Translations under genes and position numbers: made by a program | The notes under the pieces: generated by a model | What the model was told of the DNA's origin: nothing | What the model saw: only the letters and a program-made list of their open reading frames with translations | The model's database searches: none | NCBI GenBank assembly: GCA_947461645.1 | Contig: CANHMN010000109.1 | Coordinates: 1 to 6,284 of the forward strand | DNA: 6,284 nt | DNA from: Chitinophagaceae bacterium | GTDB taxonomy: Bacteria; Bacteroidota; Bacteroidia; Chitinophagales; Chitinophagaceae | Reading direction: 5' to 3' | In this document: positions 1-5,001 of the stretch, piece after piece | Layout: each line of letters begins with the position of its first letter | Numbering within the stretch: the first letter of the stretch is position 1

Positions 1-31
1 TGCGTTTATAGTGGAGATTCCTTAAATGTGT

Positions 32-970
32 CTATAAGTTCTCAAACATATCCTTCACCATTGACTTTAAATCAAAATCTTCCTTCCATCCCCAATCTCC
101 TCTTGCAACAGTATCATCAATACTTTGTGGCCAGCTGTTGGCAATCGCTTGCCTGTAGTCCTCTTTATAGGAAATAGAAAAATCAGGTATATGGGATTTG
201 ATTTCCTGAGCTATTTCTTTCGGCGAAAAACTCATTCCTGATACGTTGTAAGATGTTCTAACCTTGATCTTGTCTGATGGTGCTTCCATCAACTCAATGG
301 TTGCCCGAATGGCATCCGGCATGTACATCATTGGTAAGTAAGTGTCTTCATGCAGAAAACACTCGTATTTTTTTTCCTGGAGGGCCTGATGAAAAATATC
401 CACTGCATAATCTGTTGTACCTCCTCCGGGTGCACTTTTGTAACTAATCAAACCAGGGTAACGAAGGCTTCTTACATCCACTCCGTATCTGTTAAAATAA
501 TAGTTACACCAAAATTCGCCGGCATATTTACTGATGCCATAAACTGTGGTAGGTTCTATTATGGTTTGTTGCGGACAACTTTGCTTTGGAGAGGTGGGCC
601 CAAATACTGCAATACTGCTTGGCCAATACACTTTATGTAATTTTTCTTCTCTGGCTATATCCAGAACGTTTAGCAAACTCTGCATATTCAAACTCCAGGC
701 AAGGTTGGGATTTTTTTCGCCGGTGGCAGACAAGATTGCTGCGAGCAAATAAATCTGCGTGATGTTTTGTCGAATGACCTGAACATGAAGCATTTCCTTA
801 TTCATAACATCCAAACTCACGTAGGGGCCACTGCCCTTGAGAAGTTCATTTTCTTCCCTTAAATCGGAAGCAATAACATTTGAATTGCCATATATTTTTC
901 GGAGTGCAAGCGTAAGTTCAACACCAATTTGACCACTCGCACCAATGACAAGTATTCTTTCTTTATTCAT
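32..970 (-). CDS. tdh: L-threonine 3-dehydrogenase, short-chain (GalE-like) type
   Basis: This 312-residue cytoplasmic enzyme probably oxidises L-threonine to 2-amino-3-ketobutyrate with NAD+, the first step of threonine breakdown to glycine and acetyl-CoA. The sequence shows an extended-SDR Rossmann fold. The dinucleotide motif GASGQIG spans residues 10-16, Asp36 at the end of the second strand fits NAD(H) rather than NADP(H), a serine pair lies at 118-119, and the catalytic Tyr144-xxx-Lys148 pair sits in YGISK. The stretches RYPGLIS (170-176) and PGGGTTDYAV (181-190) are hallmarks that separate this family from UDP-galactose epimerases and match animal and Bacteroidota TDH as I remember them. 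The length is normal for the family. ATG at 970 is the natural start because the Rossmann motif follows within ten residues; an ATG four bases upstream is out of frame and closes after three codons. The partner gene kbl is not in the window. The gene diverges from kdsA, and no terminator is visible in the 31 bases downstream. A general sugar epimerase is the less likely alternative. Confidence 0.92.
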   Translation of the reverse strand: MNKERILVIGASGQIGVELTLALRKIYGNSNVIASDLREENELLKGSGPYVSLDVMNKEMLHVQVIRQNITQIYLLAAILSATGEKNPNLAWSLNMQSLLNVLDIAREEKLHKVYWPSSIAVFGPTSPKQSCPQQTIIEPTTVYGISKYAGEFWCNYYFNRYGVDVRSLRYPGLISYKSAPGGGTTDYAVDIFHQALQEKKYECFLHEDTYLPMMYMPDAIRATIELMEAPSDKIKVRTSYNVSGMSFSPKEIAQEIKSHIPDFSISYKEDYRQAIANSWPQSIDDTVARGDWGWKEDFDLKSMVKDMFENL

Positions 971-998
971 ACATTGATTTAAAACCTAAAAGTAAAAG

Positions 999-1014
999 TA
1001 AAGTTCAAACTTTA
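999..1014. promoter_or_regulatory. 16-bp perfect palindrome between tdh and kdsA, possible operator
   Basis: The sequence TAAAGT-TCAA-ACTTTA is an inverted repeat with 6-bp arms and a 4-base centre. It lies in the 70-bp divergent gap, 14 bases upstream of the kdsA -7 box, so it overlaps or adjoins the -33 region. It is 29 bases upstream of the tdh start codon. Its position suits a dimeric regulator acting on one or both promoters, but no cognate regulator is recognisable. The surrounding DNA is AT-rich, where short palindromes can arise by chance, so the role is inference. Confidence 0.35.
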
Positions 1015-1028
1015 GAAAAATAATTCTA

Positions 1029-1036
1029 TACTTTTG
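1029..1036 (+). promoter_or_regulatory. Bacteroidota-type -7 box of kdsA
   Basis: TACTTTTG matches the TAnnTTTG -7 consensus of Bacteroidota primary-sigma promoters at every fixed position. It ends only four bases before the kdsA ATG, so transcription should begin at or within a base or two of the start codon. No good TTTG -33 element is visible at the expected spacing of about 19-21 bases; the palindrome at 999-1014 occupies that region. Confidence 0.6.
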
Positions 1037-1040
1037 TTTC

Positions 1041-1853
1041 ATGAACCATTTCAACAACACTCTTTTCCCCCATTCCAACAACAACTTTTTTCTTATTGCA
1101 GGGCCATGCGTTGTTGAGGATGATGAAATGGTATTTTCGATTGCAGACAAAGTTTCAAGCATCTGCAAAAGCCTTGAAATACCCTATATTTTCAAAGCAT
1201 CATACAGAAAAGCCAATCGAACAAGCGCAAATTCTTTTACAGGTATTGGAGATGAAAAAGCATTGTCGCTAATCAAAGCTGTAGGTAAACAATTCAACTT
1301 GCCTACAACTACAGATGTGCACGCCGCAACCGAAACACAAACGGCTGCTGAATTTGTTGATGTGCTTCAAATACCTGCATTTCTTTGCAGACAAACAGAT
1401 CTGTTGCTTTCAGCTGCTGCCACCGGTAAAATTGTAAATGTAAAAAAAGGGCAGTTCGTAAGCGGACCCGCCATGAAATTTGCAGTAGATAAAATTGTTC
1501 AAGCAGGCAACTCAAATGTTTGGCTCACGGAAAGAGGCAACAGTTTTGGGTACCAAGATCTTATCGTTGATTACAGAAACATCACCTGGATGAAAGAACA
1601 TGGTGTTCCAGTTGTTATGGATTGTACTCATTCGCTTCAACAACCCAATCAAACCTCAGGAGTAACTGGAGGTAATCCTCAGCTCATAGAAACCATTGCC
1701 AAAGCTGCAATTGCAACAGGCGCAGATGGCTTATTTATTGAAACACATCCCAATCCTTCAAAGGCAAAGAGCGACGGCGCCAATATGCTGCATCTTGATT
1801 TACTGGAACCGCTTTTAGAAAAGTTGGTGAGATTAAGAAAGAGTGTTTCATAG
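1041..1853 (+). CDS. kdsA: 3-deoxy-8-phosphooctulonate synthase (KDO-8-P synthase), metal-dependent class
   Basis: KdsA condenses phosphoenolpyruvate with D-arabinose 5-phosphate to give KDO 8-phosphate, the committed step toward the KDO sugar of lipopolysaccharide; it is a cytoplasmic TIM-barrel enzyme of the DAHP/KDO8P synthase family. The 270-residue protein carries IAGPC (19-23), FKASYRKANR (51-60, substrate loop), TDVH (91-94), IPAFLCRQTDLL (111-122), NVKKGQF (133-139), ERGNSFGY (164-171), DCTHSLQ (194-200) and FIETHPNP (232-239). Cys23, His197, Glu234 and Asp245 have the same mutual spacing (174, 37, 11) as the metal ligands I recall for Aquifex aeolicus KdsA (Cys11, His185, Glu222, Asp233). 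The metal-independent E. coli enzyme has Asn at the Cys position. ATG 1041 is the only ATG between the in-frame stop at 999-1001 and the conserved core. There is no Shine-Dalgarno sequence, and the promoter box abuts the gene. No other LPS gene is adjacent. Confidence 0.96.
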   Translation: MNHFNNTLFPHSNNNFFLIAGPCVVEDDEMVFSIADKVSSICKSLEIPYIFKASYRKANRTSANSFTGIGDEKALSLIKAVGKQFNLPTTTDVHAATETQTAAEFVDVLQIPAFLCRQTDLLLSAAATGKIVNVKKGQFVSGPAMKFAVDKIVQAGNSNVWLTERGNSFGYQDLIVDYRNITWMKEHGVPVVMDCTHSLQQPNQTSGVTGGNPQLIETIAKAAIATGADGLFIETHPNPSKAKSDGANMLHLDLLEPLLEKLVRLRKSVS

Positions 1854-1860
1854 GTTCGCA

Positions 1861-1880
1861 GGTTTAATGAGGGTTTAATG
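1861..1880. repeat. 9-bp direct repeat just after kdsA
   Basis: GGTTTAATG occurs at 1861-1869 and again at 1872-1880, two bases apart, starting seven bases after the kdsA stop codon. It forms no hairpin. It may be a small slippage duplication; no function can be assigned. Confidence 0.4.
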
Positions 1881-2005
1881 CACCACTCTCCATCACATTT
1901 CTTTTCAGTACTTTCTTAGCGTTTTTCCTGGATTTTCACAGTCCATTAATTAATATTTCCCCGATTTTTACTCCAAAAAGGATGGTTGTATTCTGCTTAA
2001 ACAAG

Positions 2006-2037
2006 CGAATTTGCCCTAATTTTGCACCACGAATTTG
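2006..2037 (+). promoter_or_regulatory. Candidate aconitase promoter: -7 box TAATTTTG flanked by CGAATTTG repeats
   Basis: TAATTTTG at 2017-2024 fits the TAnnTTTG -7 consensus completely and would place the transcription start near 2030, about 120 bases before the aconitase ATG. The best -33 candidate is only a weak TTCTG at 1991-1995. The 8-mer CGAATTTG occurs on both sides of the box, at 2006-2013 and 2030-2037, with a 24-bp period. That arrangement could be a pair of binding sites flanking the promoter, or chance in AT-rich DNA. Confidence 0.5.
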
Positions 2038-2062
2038 GGTTTTTGTTCATTGAACCCCAGAG

Positions 2063-2074
2063 TGCCGTAAGGCA
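2063..2074 (+). other. Small GNRA-tetraloop hairpin in the aconitase leader
   Basis: TGCC-GTAA-GGCA can fold as a 4-bp stem closed by a GTAA loop, which belongs to the stable GNRA tetraloop class in RNA. It lies inside the predicted 5' untranslated region, about 40 bases after the predicted transcription start. It is not followed by a T-run, so it is not an intrinsic terminator. The stem is short, and function is unproven. Confidence 0.4.
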
Positions 2075-2076
2075 GG

Positions 2077-2121
2077 CATTGAACTCATTAAACTCATTGA
2101 ACCTATTGAAATTTTTGAACC
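2077..2121 (+). repeat. Five degenerate 9-nt tandem units in the aconitase leader
   Basis: Five consecutive 9-mers read CATTGAACT, CATTAAACT, CATTGAACC, TATTGAAAT and TTTTGAACC, sharing a core close to CATTGAACY. A further copy, TCATTGAACC at 2047-2056, exactly repeats 2094-2103 and lies before the hairpin. The tract is inside the likely untranslated leader, so it is not a coding repeat; a 9-nt unit would also be in phase with codons, but there is no start codon to use it. It could be an unstructured A/U-rich ribosome-access region, a protein- or sRNA-binding array, or simple-sequence drift. Confidence 0.6.
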
Positions 2122-2142
2122 CTAAACCTTAAACCTTTAAAT
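2122..2142 (+). repeat. Three 7-nt tandem units directly before the aconitase start
   Basis: Immediately after the 9-nt units come CTAAACC, TTAAACC and TTTAAAT, three degenerate heptamers ending nine bases before the aconitase ATG at 2152. The bases between them and the ATG (ATACCCCAC) contain no Shine-Dalgarno sequence. The tract makes the ribosome-binding region A/U-rich and weakly structured, as is usual for Bacteroidota initiation sites. Confidence 0.5.
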
Positions 2143-2151
2143 ATACCCCAC

Positions 2152-4425
2152 ATGGCTTTCGACATCGAAATGATTAAAAAAGTGTATGCCAATTTTCCTG
2201 CGAGAGTGGAGGCTGCCAGAGCTATTTTAGGAAAACCGCTTACCCTAACCGAGAAAATTCTTTACACTCATCTTTGGCAAGGCAATGCTTCTCAAAATTA
2301 CGAAAGAGGCAAATCCTATGTTGATTTTGCGCCAGACAGAGTTGCCATGCAGGATGCAACCGCCCAAATGGCTCTTTTACAATTCATGCAATCCGGCCGT
2401 GCTGCTGTTGCTGTTCCAAGTACTGTTCATTGCGACCATTTGATTGAAGCCAAAGAAAACAGCAAGACTGACCTCAATAGAGCTGTAACGGAAAGCAGTG
2501 AAGTTTATGATTTCCTTGCTTCTGTTTCCAACAAATACGGAATTGGTTTTTGGAAGCCAGGTGCAGGTATCATTCACCAGGTTGTTTTGGAAAACTATGC
2601 TTTCCCCGGCGGAATGATGATTGGTACAGATAGTCATACCGTTAACGCAGGTGGATTAGGTATGATAGCCATTGGAGTTGGTGGTGCTGATGCTTGTGAT
2701 GTTATGGCCGGTTTACCATGGGAACTTAAGATGCCTAAATTGATTGGTATAAAACTAACGGGAAAGCTTAATGGCTGGACTGCTCCTAAAGATGTCATCC
2801 TGAAAGTTGCAGGCATTTTAACGGTTAAAGGCGGTACCGGTGCTGTTGTTGAATACTTCGGAGAAGGCGCTTCAAACATGAGCTGTACCGGGAAAGGAAC
2901 CATTTGCAATATGGGCGCTGAAATTGGTGCTACTACTTCTACATTTGGATACGACGATAGCATGAGCCGTTACTTGAAGGCAACAGGCCGTGAAGAAATT
3001 GCTGCTATGGCAGACCAAATTAAAGAACACCTTACTGGTGACGCGGAAGTATATGCGAATCCAGAAAAATATTTTGACCAAGTAATTGAAATCAACCTGT
3101 CGGAATTGGAGCCGCACTTAAACGGACCATTCACTCCAGATTTAGCCACTCCGATTTCAAAAATGAAAGAAGCGGCCGCAGCCAACAACTGGCCTACAAA
3201 AATTGAAGTGGGTTTGATTGGAAGCTGTACTAACTCTTCTTACGAAGACATAAGCAGATCTGTAAGCTTGGCCAAACAAGTAGCAGAAAAAGGATTGAAG
3301 CTAAACGCTCAATTTACCATCACTCCAGGCTCTGAAATGGTAAGATATACCATAGAAAAAGACGGATACTTAGGCATTTTTGACAGTATTGGCGCAACCG
3401 TTTTCGCCAATGCTTGCGGACCTTGCATCGGTATGTGGGCAAGGGTTGGTGCTGAGAAAGCTGAGAAAAATACCATCGTTCACAGCTTCAACAGAAACTT
3501 TGCCAAAAGAGCTGATGGCAATCCTAATACCTTCGCATTTGTAGGCTCTCCGGAAATCGTTACAGCACTTGCTATTGCAGGTGATTTGAGTTTCAATCCA
3601 CTGACGGATACTTTAACAAACAACAAAGGCGAACAAGTAAAACTTGATCCTCCCTCTGGTGATGAACTACCTGTAAAAGGTTTTGCTGTTGAAGATGCCG
3701 GTTATCAGGCTCCTGCAGAAGATGGCAGTCATGTTCAGGTTAAAGTTTCTCTGGAAAGCAAAAGACTTCAATTGTTAGAACCATTTGCTGCATGGGAAGG
3801 TGCTGATTTGAAAGGATTGAAATTATTAATTAAAGCAAAAGGTAAATGTACAACTGACCATATCTCTATGGCAGGACCATGGCTAAAATTTAGAGGTCAT
3901 TTGGATAATATCAGTAACAACCTTTTGATTGGTGCGGTTAACTACTTCAACGAAAAAACGGATAATGTAAAAAATCAACTCACCGGAGAATATGGAACCG
4001 TTCCATCTACACAAAGAGCTTACAAAGCTGCTGGCATTGGAAGTATTGTTGTTGGAGATGAAAACTACGGTGAAGGTTCATCACGCGAACACGCTGCTAT
4101 GGAACCACGCCACTTGGGTGTTAGAGCGGTGTTGGTGAAATCTTTTGCACGCATACACGAAACCAATTTAAAAAAACAAGGCATGCTTGCTTTGACATTT
4201 GATGACAAGGCTGATTACGAAAAATTCAGAGAAGATGATTCTATTGATATCATTGGTTTGACCACTTTTTCGCCAAATCAAAAACTTACGCTTGTTTTAC
4301 ACCACAACGATGGAACAACTGATGAAATAAGAGTAAACCACTCCTACAATGAACAACAAATTGAATGGTTCAAAGAAGGAGCTGCCTTGAATATTATTCG
4401 CAGAGATTTTGCCAACAAAAATTAA
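2152..4425 (+). CDS. acn: Aconitate hydratase, mitochondrial (ACO2) type
   Basis: Aconitase isomerises citrate to isocitrate through cis-aconitate in the TCA cycle, using a [4Fe-4S] cluster in the cytoplasm. The 757-residue protein closely follows mitochondrial aconitase rather than the longer (about 900-residue) bacterial AcnA or the AcnB type. Cluster ligands are Cys359 (in GSCTNSS) and Cys422 and Cys425 (in ACGPCIG), one position off the pig-heart numbering. Other active-site residues visible are Asp95-His96 (HCDHLIEA), His142, Asp160 and His162 (GTDSHT), Arg448 and Arg453 (NRNFAKR), Arg581 (FRGHL) and Ser643/Ser644-Arg645 ([14 protein letters not shown]). Domains 1-3 span about 1-500; the swivelling domain 4 follows at about 545-700, after a linker. 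ATG 2152 gives the N-terminus typical of this family ([12 protein letters not shown]), with no targeting sequence. The gene appears to stand alone, behind its own promoter and long leader, and ends 17 bases before a strong terminator. All catalytic residues are intact. Confidence 0.97.
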   Translation: MAFDIEMIKKVYANFPARVEAARAILGKPLTLTEKILYTHLWQGNASQNYERGKSYVDFAPDRVAMQDATAQMALLQFMQSGRAAVAVPSTVHCDHLIEAKENSKTDLNRAVTESSEVYDFLASVSNKYGIGFWKPGAGIIHQVVLENYAFPGGMMIGTDSHTVNAGGLGMIAIGVGGADACDVMAGLPWELKMPKLIGIKLTGKLNGWTAPKDVILKVAGILTVKGGTGAVVEYFGEGASNMSCTGKGTICNMGAEIGATTSTFGYDDSMSRYLKATGREEIAAMADQIKEHLTGDAEVYANPEKYFDQVIEINLSELEPHLNGPFTPDLATPISKMKEAAAANNWPTKIEVGLIGSCTNSSYEDISRSVSLAKQVAEKGLKLNAQFTITPGSEMVRYTIEKDGYLGIFDSIGATVFANACGPCIGMWARVGAEKAEKNTIVHSFNRNFAKRADGNPNTFAFVGSPEIVTALAIAGDLSFNPLTDTLTNNKGEQVKLDPPSGDELPVKGFAVEDAGYQAPAEDGSHVQVKVSLESKRLQLLEPFAAWEGADLKGLKLLIKAKGKCTTDHISMAGPWLKFRGHLDNISNNLLIGAVNYFNEKTDNVKNQLTGEYGTVPSTQRAYKAAGIGSIVVGDENYGEGSSREHAAMEPRHLGVRAVLVKSFARIHETNLKKQGMLALTFDDKADYEKFREDDSIDIIGLTTFSPNQKLTLVLHHNDGTTDEIRVNHSYNEQQIEWFKEGAALNIIRRDFANKN

Positions 4426-4442
4426 GACTCTTTAATTTAAAT

Positions 4443-4474
4443 AAAAAGCGCGAGGAAATTACCTCGCGTTTTTT
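4443..4474. terminator. Bidirectional intrinsic terminator between acn and the SET gene
   Basis: The GC-rich stem CGCGAGG (4449-4455) pairs perfectly with CCTCGCG (4462-4468) around a 6-base loop. A G-T pair and five A-T pairs extend it, made by AAAAA at 4443-4447 and the six-T run at 4469-4474. On the plus strand the T-run ends aconitase transcripts 17 bases after the stop codon. Read from the minus strand the A-run becomes a T-run, so the same element can end the convergent SET transcript, whose stop codon lies 44 bases away. Confidence 0.92.
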
Positions 4475-4518
4475 ATTGGCATAAAAAAAATAAATGCTAG
4501 ACGTTTAGGTGCTGTAGA

Positions 4519-4902
4519 TTAAACCACATCAAACCAAACTTTAGTAGGATCGTTCCAATCTCCATTGTAATTGATGGTGAGCTCCTCTCCCGGTTCAATG
4601 TCTCTCACTGTTTTTACAAAAATGGTATCCGCATCAAAGTCCATAAAGTATTCGCAATTGCTCGTGTAACTGTGGTTGTACATTGGTATGAATCCTAAAG
4701 CCATACAACACTTTTCTTTGGATGCCCCCCACTCAAAAATGTAATCGTGCAACAGGGTTTTGTCTAGGTGTACCCGATCTGTTGAAGGCATTACAATAAC
4801 AGGAGATACCTCAATAATATTTTCAGAAGCGATGGCTTCCGAAGTGAATACTCCTTTTCCTTTATGTTCGGTTTGTCCAATAAATAAGGATGAATGTCTC
4901 AT
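4519..4902 (-). CDS. Small stand-alone SET-domain protein (putative lysine methyltransferase)
   Basis: The 127-residue protein is almost entirely a compact SET domain, the S-adenosylmethionine-dependent lysine methyltransferase fold best known from eukaryotic histone methyltransferases. Visible motifs are the N-terminal GKGVF (15-19, SAM-binding GxG motif), NHS (76-78) followed by Asn82-Cys83 in the pseudoknot region, and GEELTINYN (105-113), with Tyr112 at the position of the catalytic tyrosine. The cysteine-rich pre-SET and post-SET zinc modules are absent, so substrate choice must come from the short insert (about 40-70, including DYIFEWG). ATG 4902 is preferred over a TTG at 4917, which would add only five hydrophobic residues and has no supporting motif. 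The gene converges on acn and diverges from mgtE, standing as a single gene. The substrate is unknown; bacteria lack eukaryotic histones, so ribosomal or other cytoplasmic proteins are possible targets. Domain call is firm, activity is inferred. Confidence 0.85.
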   Translation of the reverse strand: MRHSSLFIGQTEHKGKGVFTSEAIASENIIEVSPVIVMPSTDRVHLDKTLLHDYIFEWGASKEKCCMALGFIPMYNHSYTSNCEYFMDFDADTIFVKTVRDIEPGEELTINYNGDWNDPTKVWFDVV

Positions 4903-4951
4903 AAAAAACGAAAACAATTACTGAAGATAATAAAGTAAATTGCACTTTCAA

Positions 4952-4977
4952 TCACCCCACGGTGAAATATGTATTTG
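4952..4977 (+). promoter_or_regulatory. Inverted repeat and weak -7 box upstream of mgtE
   Basis: TCACC-CCAC-GGTGA (4952-4965) is a 5-bp inverted repeat with a 4-base centre. Just after it, TGTATTTG (4970-4977) matches the TAnnTTTG -7 box with one mismatch and ends 24 bases before the mgtE ATG. A TTTC at 4946-4949 sits 20 bases upstream of that box, as a poor -33 element. If the promoter is real, the inverted repeat lies in its spacer, a natural repressor position. Both parts are weak on their own. No Mg2+-sensing leader could fit in this 99-bp gap. Confidence 0.3.
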
Positions 4978-5001
4978 TTAACCTAAGCTGAAGCATGGAG
5001 C

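Larger units (their letters stand above)
1854..2151. other. 298-bp intergenic region between kdsA and aconitase
   Basis: I see no credible protein or RNA gene here. The first part (1854-2005) holds only a short direct repeat after the kdsA stop and AT-rich DNA, including the palindrome ATTAATTAAT at 1945-1954; no clear intrinsic terminator for kdsA is visible. The second part (2006-2151) contains the likely aconitase promoter, a short hairpin and a tandem-repeat tract, each listed separately. Together these imply an aconitase leader of roughly 120 bases. Confidence 0.6.

Noticed and set aside
350..752. Open frames on the plus strand opposite tdh (350-640 and 546-752).
   Set aside because: They lie wholly inside the well-supported tdh gene on the other strand, show no family motif, and have low-complexity, unnatural composition.
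1854..2005. Intrinsic terminator for kdsA.
   Set aside because: I looked for a GC stem followed by a T-run and found only short or mismatched pairings, none convincing.
2055..2076. Iron-responsive-element-like hairpin before aconitase.
   Set aside because: The loop is GTAA on a 4-bp stem, not the CAGUGN loop with bulged C required of an iron-responsive element.
2119..2142. Telomere-like CCCTAAACC sequence before aconitase.
   Set aside because: It is part of a degenerate 7-nt repeat with only three units in a bacterial leader; similarity to plant-type telomere repeats is coincidental.
2377..3188. Several minus-strand open frames opposite the aconitase gene.
   Set aside because: The plus strand codes for a fully conserved aconitase throughout; the antisense frames overlap one another and show no recognisable domain.
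4903..4917. TTG at 4915-4917 as an earlier start of the SET protein.
   Set aside because: It adds five residues of no family value, while ATG at 4902 lies just ahead of the conserved domain.
4903..5001. M-box or other Mg2+ riboswitch ahead of mgtE.
   Set aside because: The gap is too short, and it has only one small inverted repeat, not the multi-stem architecture such an element needs.
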